Shown: positions 38,491-43,951 of the stretch, one piece after another
How the letters are laid out: the number at the start of each line of letters is the position of its first letter
How positions within the stretch are numbered: position 1 is the first letter of the stretch
DNA from: Neelides folsomi
Lineage: Eukaryota > Arthropoda > Collembola > Neelipleona > Neelidae
Length of the DNA: 43,951 nucleotides
Direction: 5' to 3'
Assembly (NCBI GenBank): GCA_034687125.1
Contig: JAQGBZ010000473.1
Span: 1-43,951, forward strand
Translations under genes and position numbers: made by a program
The notes under the pieces: model-generated
Seen by the model: only the letters and a program-made list of their open reading frames with translations
Told to the model about the DNA's origin: nothing
Databases searched by the model: none

Positions 38491-40520
38491 CCTACGTACC
38501 TTTTTAATTTGGATTTTTGGATGTTAAAGACCAAGGTGAAGATCAACTTCATTTCCTATCGAGCCAGAGGAAACATCAAGTTTGTGAATTATAAATGCAT
38601 AGGAGAACATTACGTCAAAACATTTTATTTATTCCTCCCCCACATTAATTATAATTCAAAAATTTCAATATTCGCCAAATAATGCCAAATAATCACATAC
38701 TGACAGTTTTTACATCTTTTTTGTTTCTTTGTCTTAAATCTCAAATAATTTCTGTAAGCAAAGCTGAATGAAGATTTGACGAAAATTTAACTTCCTGTGT
38801 AATTTCCACCAAATCCAATACCTTACATGAAACCAGACATAAAATCATATTGGACATACAACATTGAATCAATTAAATAAAATTATGTAATTATTCCATC
38901 ACTGATCGCAAAAAGACAAATTACATATTGTAATATTTTGTATCTTGTATTTCATATGAATGGACACGTGTTATATGATCTTATATGTAAATAGTATCAT
39001 ACATATACTTAATATGTACATATTTATTTGCAATTATCAAATTATGAAGATTGACATGTTTTGGCATTTTGATCCTACTTACTTATTTACTTAATCATTT
39101 CATTTCCTGTATAAAAAATGCATTTTTCTCCTTAATATTCTAATGAGTGTAAAATATACATTTTTAATGTAAAGTATATGTATCTGTACATGGTATATTA
39201 ATGTATATTATATTATATACACTCACTCATAGTCAGTCAGTATTAATGTATTATAAAATATTTTTCTTAGTGAACTATTGTTGATTGTATGAACATAAAA
39301 AAGGAGTTTGAATTGAAGATTTGAATGTAAGGTCAAGTAGGAAGATGCATTGACTATTTAAAAGACTCATCCTTTCCCTTCCAAATCTAAAGAATACAAG
39401 AAGCTTCTGAGTAGGACCAAATATAAATGAATATAAAATGTATGGTTTACAAATGTATATAATTTCCTATTGTTTACCATTGAGGATTTAGGGAGTGGAT
39501 CAAAGTGGATGTTGTGTAATTTAATAATCAGTCTCGAGGGCTTGACTAGCCTCAAAATCCTACGTGAACCACGAGGAGATCATTTGTTATGACAGACTTA
39601 ACCTCTTCACTATTTCAATCACAAAACTTCCATATAATACATAACCAATTTAATATGTACAATGTACAATACAATATGTAAGATATATTGCAAGGGAATG
39701 AATGATGTAAGAAATCTAATAAGTATACAATATATCATATAAAATTATAAGTGGCAAATTAAATCCCAATTTGATATTCGTATAATCCAAAGCAAACACT
39801 TCATAATGAATCATTATTGATGATTGATTGGATGAAAATTGGTGAAAATTGGTGTTGAATAAATGATGAAAAATTGAAAAAAAAATATAAAAAATCCGCT
39901 TGTTATATTTCTATACATCATAAGCTTTTAATCCCTAAAAAGCCAGTTTGGTAAATTAATTTGCAAAAATGCAAAAATGTTCATAATCTCCCCTTTCGAG
40001 CGTCATTCAATTCATTTGCATCATACTGCATCATAACGATAGGATTTATGATCCTTTTCTGCATCATAGATTTTAGAAGCTCAGATGTGCTAAATCCTAT
40101 GCGGTAGGTCTTATGCGTAACACACCTTCGTAAACAACTCCCATTCATTCATTCATACATACAAATACATATCTTTATGTGTACAGGTACCTACGTGGTA
40201 CCTACGTCTATGTTAAAATAATGAATCAACCTGAGCAAGTTTACATTGGTTTTTAATACTCAAATTACCAGTAATTGGTAATTGGAATTGTGTAGCTGTT
40301 TACGTAGGTGAACTTTGAAAAATCGGTAAAATATAAAAAGGAATTCTTGAGTTCTTTATTGCACAAATGAATCAATGGTTCACAATAGGAAGATTTTCAT
40401 TCTAAGAATTATGAAGTGCGTAGACGCTTCATTGGTATGTAAAATGTACGATATATCATTTGTATTTTTATATATTATAGATGTACGTATGAGAATATTG
40501 GTATTTGGTATATCCTACGT
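38491..40520. promoter_or_regulatory. Cluster of six CCTACGT motifs
   Basis: CCTACGT or its complement occurs at 38491, 39559, 40190, 40201, 40302 (as ACGTAGG) and 40514. Two copies form a direct repeat GGTACCTACGT. A related AACCTACGC lies at 40524. The surrounding DNA is very AT-rich, so repeated GC-containing heptamers are unexpected. This is a candidate enhancer-type cluster of unknown factor. Confidence 0.35.
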
Positions 40521-41710
40521 TGGAACCTACGCAAAAGACGTAATAATGACGAAAGGACTATTGAGATCTTTGAGGGTCAATGGTAAAAGCACCTGAAGAA
40601 AAAACCTGCTTTTAATCAACTCCTATCTTCAAAATTCATCCACCTACCTCAAACCTTTTTATCTAAGAGATCAAATTGACATTTTTTGTACAAATCCCTT
40701 AAAATTTGCTAAATCTTTGTTGTGAGTTAAACAACATAGATTTTATATACCAATGTATGCAATATGTAAATAGGATGTGAATATTGCAAATGGAATGAAA
40801 TAAATAAAATGTCTGAACATTTCCTATTGAGCGGGAAAGAGCAAAAAATGATCTAAAGAGGAACTGGACAAATTAATTAATTAATTAATAGGAATATCTT
40901 TTTCAAAATTGTGACGTTGAATTTAATCCAATTATGCGAGGAAGATTGAAGGATGGGGAAATTAAATAAGAAATGTATCTTAATTTTCTTAATTGAAATG
41001 ACGTTTGAGGATGAGAATTTTGGGCAATAAACCCAATTGATATCAGACGTTGATATATTACAAAAAATATAAAATTCGTATTATTTTATATAATAAAGCC
41101 ATATAACTCCAAAAGATAAAGGAAATTGAATGGGTCAATTATAATTTACCTTCCTCAATTCCTTAATTGTCGAGTAAATTGTAAGGAAGTTTGGGAAATT
41201 TATTTTTCCAAGTTTATCTGACTCATCGAATCTCTTCAAATCAACATAAGATTTTTTGTTCAATTTTTATTATCAGACTTTGAATAATTTTGATGAGTTA
41301 TACATACTTAAATCTATAAAGTACCATATACATTTGTACACCTGTTATATTGTATGTACATATACAATATCAATATTTATATACGCTGATATGATATGTA
41401 TTTATATGAGTGGATTGACATTCTTGATATTATTGGCAAAAGGAACAAAATAATCAACTTTTTCAATTTAGATTAAAATGTTTGAAAACATTTTTAATCA
41501 CTCGATACTGATTACGATTACTGATTACGATTGCCAAATTGCGTTTAAGTTTTAACAATACGTTAATACAAATATTGATGTAAGAAATGCATTTGGGATT
41601 TCCATGTTTTATATTTTTCACATAATCATCCAATCAAGCTGAAACACTTTTGGCATTTTACATTCAACAATTGTTCCATCAAGTTAATTGTGAATAATTA
41701 AAAGTTCAAA

Positions 41711-42920
41711 ATGAAGCTTTTAGCTTCTTTACTTTTTCTTTTCTTTTTTTATCAATCTTCCCATGGGCTCATTTTAACATCACCAGAAATGACCAAATGG
41801 GGGGATTGGTTTTATTGGTCAAATTGTCCCCCTGGAACTTTCGTAATTAAAATTAAGCATTTAACTATTCATTAATTATTAAATTCTAATTTTTTAATGC
41901 TTTATTAATTAGGTTAAAGCATTTAGTCTCAACACTCAACCTCATGGCGGAGCAACAACCGACGACACAGCTTTGAACGGAATTCGTTTTTATTGTGGTG
42001 GAATCAAAGAAATTACCGAACCTGTAATTAGTATTACAAGCGGAACTGAATACTTTGGAAATTGGGGGAAAAAGTTTCTCTGCGGTGGAGTCGTCACAGG
42101 ATTCCAAATGAGATCAGAAAACTCACAAGGAGCAATTGTTGACGATACGGCTGGAAATAATCTTAAAATTTTTTGCAATGGCGAAAAAACTAATCCGATC
42201 GAAGGCGACGGTTTAACATTCGGCTCTTGGACCGCAGAAAGACATTGTAATCCACAACAAGCTTTTTGTGCTCTAAGGACTCAAGTTGAAGTTAAAAATA
42301 ATAGAGGCAAGATTAAAAAAATTAATTGATTTAACTTGAATTAAATCAATAGCAATTAAAGTTATTTTAATCTAAAAATTAATTTAATTGTAATTATTGA
42401 TTTAAGTGATTTAATTGTAATTATTGATTTAAATGATTTAATTTTTTTAATTTCAGTTGATGAAACAGCATTAAATAATTTCAGCGTTGAGTGCTGCGAC
42501 ATTCCAGATCCTGCAGATTTATGCGAACCAATTTTATCCTGGGAACCAATTTTGCATTGCAAAAATCTTCATGGCGAATCGGATAAAAAATGCAATTTGG
42601 AGACCCGTAAAGGTGTGAGTTATTCACCAACGATTGATCCCAATGTTCCTTATACAAATGGAGTTTATGAAAAATTGGGTTTCGATCTGTCAAATGCCGC
42701 TATGAGATTCAACGCAAGTTTTGCAAAGAAGAAGATGGATTGGGGAAAGATTGGAGTTGAGACATTCGCACAAGATTTTATCCAAGTCGAAGGACACAAA
42801 ACGGCCAGGATTGAACAACTTGTAGCCACTTGTGGCATTTACCAAATAAAGAGCAATTTATTTAAGCGATTCGATGTAGACTTGAACAATCTTGTAGTGG
42901 AATCTGAAATCAAGTTTTAA
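41711..42920 (+). CDS. Secreted VMO1-domain protein with a C-terminal extension (329 aa)
   Basis: Exons: 41711-41842, 41913-42306, 42457-42920. The start MKLLASLLFLFFFYQSSHG is a signal peptide. The VMO-I (vitelline membrane outer layer 1) beta-prism domain follows: WGDWFYWSNCPPGTF, then repeated D-[DE]-T-A-x-N motifs (TTDDTALNGIRFYCGG, IVDDTAGNNLKIFCNG, VDETALNNFSVECC), GGVVTGFQMRSE and QQAFCALRTQVEV. The third repeat is split by the second intron, whose donor is GC (AGAG/GCAAGA) rather than GT. The spliced frame is required to restore that repeat. About 140 residues beyond the domain form a C-terminal extension with paired Cys and a beta-like pattern (TARIEQLVATCGIYQIKSNLF) that I do not name. 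VMO1 proteins are extracellular; the enzymatic role is unsettled. An unspliced transcript would stop at TGA 42327 and give a 182-residue, domain-sized product. Confidence 0.88.
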
Positions 42921-43019
42921 TTTTAAATGCAAATTCTAGAACTATTCGGCTATTCGAAATTGTCAGAATTAATACAATTGGTATACAATTATCGGAACTC
43001 TTTGAACACTTTACTTATA

Positions 43020-43025
43020 AATAAA
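43020..43025 (+). terminator. VMO1-gene poly(A) signal AATAAA
   Basis: This canonical hexamer lies about 100 nt after the stop codon, before the TGGCTACA minisatellite. Confidence 0.55.
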
Positions 43026-43139
43026 AAGCTTGCTTGATATTTAAAATGCAAATTATTTATTTTTTCATAATTTACATTACAGTGTAATGTCATGTCTAAC
43101 GTCATTTTATGAGATGAGGAAAATGGGAGCCTAAAATAA

Positions 43140-43257
43140 TGGCTACATATTAAATGGCTACAGACCATAATGGCTACATTTAAATGGCTACAAATTTAAA
43201 TGGCTACATATTTAAATGGCTACACACTACAATGGCTACAGGCAATATATGGCTACA
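43140..43257. repeat. Minisatellite, ~16-bp period, TGGCTACA core, 8 copies
   Basis: TGGCTACA begins at 43140, 43155, 43171, 43185, 43201, 43217, 43233 and 43250, spaced 14-17 bp apart. The core is preceded by AA in most copies and separated by variable AT-rich filler (e.g. TTTAAA). The core is invariant while the filler drifts, which is unusual for simple slippage. Confidence 0.9.
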
Positions 43258-43951
43258 CACTACATAAATAAATACAGGTATATGTATGCGCGATTGTGAC
43301 AAAGAAAGCTACAGCCCTTAATAAACTTATTGACAGATGAATTAATAACATACTGCCATATATGTTTAAAATGGCCGTAGCCCCCAGTCCGGGTATTCCT
43401 CGAACCAATAAAAAAATTAACTAAAAAATAAATAAAATTAAAAACTGATAATTAATTATTATAAATATGAGGAATTTATTTAATTATTAACAAAGTTAAC
43501 AAAAATTATACTATAATTTTTATAAAAGAAAAGGTTATCAAGTTAAAATATTTTAATAAAGGATAGATTAAAAAAATTATTTTAATAAAGAATAAATTGA
43601 AAAATTGTTAATAATTAAGTAAATTTCTCTGTAAAATAATGACCTTTAAGTTTCAGGTGGTTTATCAGGCATAAGTAAAATATTTATACTTAAACAAAAT
43701 TAGCCACCTGAAACTGACGTACCTTGTTCGTAACGAAATGTCAAATTTTAATTTTAAATAAGTAAATCAGGTAAAAAATATCTTACAAATTGGCGACAAT
43801 CAATGATAATATTAATAATTAATAATAATAAAACAATCATATAATTAAAAATGGTAAAATTAAAAATAAAGAGTATAAATTAGCAGTTAAATTTTTTAAA
43901 TTTTGCACAAGTTTGTCCAATTAAAAACTTAGCTTTGATATTTAAGCTTGA
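43258..43951. other. Intergenic end of window
   Basis: It includes a GC-richer patch at 43371-43405 that, read on the minus strand, contains GGTTCGAGGA, close to but not matching a Pol III B-box. An inverted repeat lies at 43649-43715. No coding sequence is supported. Confidence 0.45.
43649..43715. repeat. Inverted repeat AGTTTCAGGTGG/CCACCTGAAACT
   Basis: The arms, 43649-43660 and 43704-43715, are perfect 12-bp reverse complements around a 43-bp spacer that itself contains a weak ATAAGTA/TACTTA pair. This could be a transposon terminal repeat pair or a stem-loop. Confidence 0.8.

Larger units (their letters stand above)
35165..41710. other. 6.5-kb gene desert between the esterase and VMO1 genes
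   Basis: No exon chain could be supported on either strand. Open frames such as 36756-37043 (+), 38223-38552 (-) and 41256-41453 (+) lack domains, splice partners or compositional contrast. The region carries many TATGTACATA-like short palindromes, a CCTACGT motif cluster (38.49-40.52 kb), and a perfect 24-bp palindrome at 38119. The first few hundred bases hold the esterase promoter, and the last few hundred hold that of the VMO1 gene. Confidence 0.55.

Noticed and set aside
38223..38552. 109-codon minus-strand frame
   Set aside because: No signal peptide, domain or adjoining exon could be found, and the overlapping plus-strand frame is open too; it may contain a real exon but I cannot support it.

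Overview
The window is eukaryotic nuclear DNA from an animal, most likely an arthropod. It is strongly AT-rich. Genes are split by short introns (mostly about 60-250 nt) with GT/AG ends and many TTAATTAA-type stretches. The gene families are metazoan: SF1, prefoldin 1, a metazoan-type RNA polymerase III RPC5, a cilia/flagella coiled-coil protein, a secreted alpha/beta-hydrolase esterase and a VMO1-type secreted protein. The large secreted esterase and the VMO1 gene would suit a springtail, mite or related small arthropod, but the exact lineage is inference. I rebuilt all gene models by hand from splice sites, reading-frame continuity and known protein families.

Layout, left to right. 1-2.3 kb: repeat-rich DNA with a decayed C2H2 zinc-finger remnant and foldback repeats. 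2.35-2.96 kb (+): a two-exon orphan gene. 3.33-5.21 kb (-): a five-exon multi-pass membrane protein I do not recognise. It is divergently paired, across about 350 bp, with a CFAP58-like axonemal coiled-coil gene (5.56-10.35 kb, +). 11.08-12.19 kb (+): a TIGAR-like fructose-2,6-bisphosphatase. 12.58-13.68 kb (+): a secreted orphan. 16.07-17.33 kb (+): a YrdC-domain protein that has lost a conserved motif. Its first intron holds a near-perfect 56-bp-arm hairpin.

18.8-27.5 kb is a dense block of housekeeping genes: METAP1 (+), POLR3E/RPC5 (-, short form), PFDN1 (-) and SF1 (+). Between them they cover N-terminal Met removal, Pol III transcription, cytoskeletal protein folding and branch-point recognition. 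They share no pathway and appear to be simple neighbours. 29.2-35.2 kb (-) is a 12-exon carboxylesterase with an intact Ser/Glu/His triad. 35.2-41.7 kb is a gene desert with a cluster of CCTACGT motifs. 41.7-42.9 kb (+) is a VMO1-domain gene with an unusual C-terminal extension and a GC-AG intron. A minisatellite with a period of about 16 bp follows at 43.14-43.26 kb.

The most notable items are the intronic hairpin in the YRDC gene, the degenerate YrdC active site, the TGGCTACA minisatellite, the CCTACGT cluster, the VMO1 fusion with a possible intron-retention isoform, and the multi-pass protein whose introns are all phase 0. I found no CRISPR array, operon, phage or canonical rRNA/tRNA gene.
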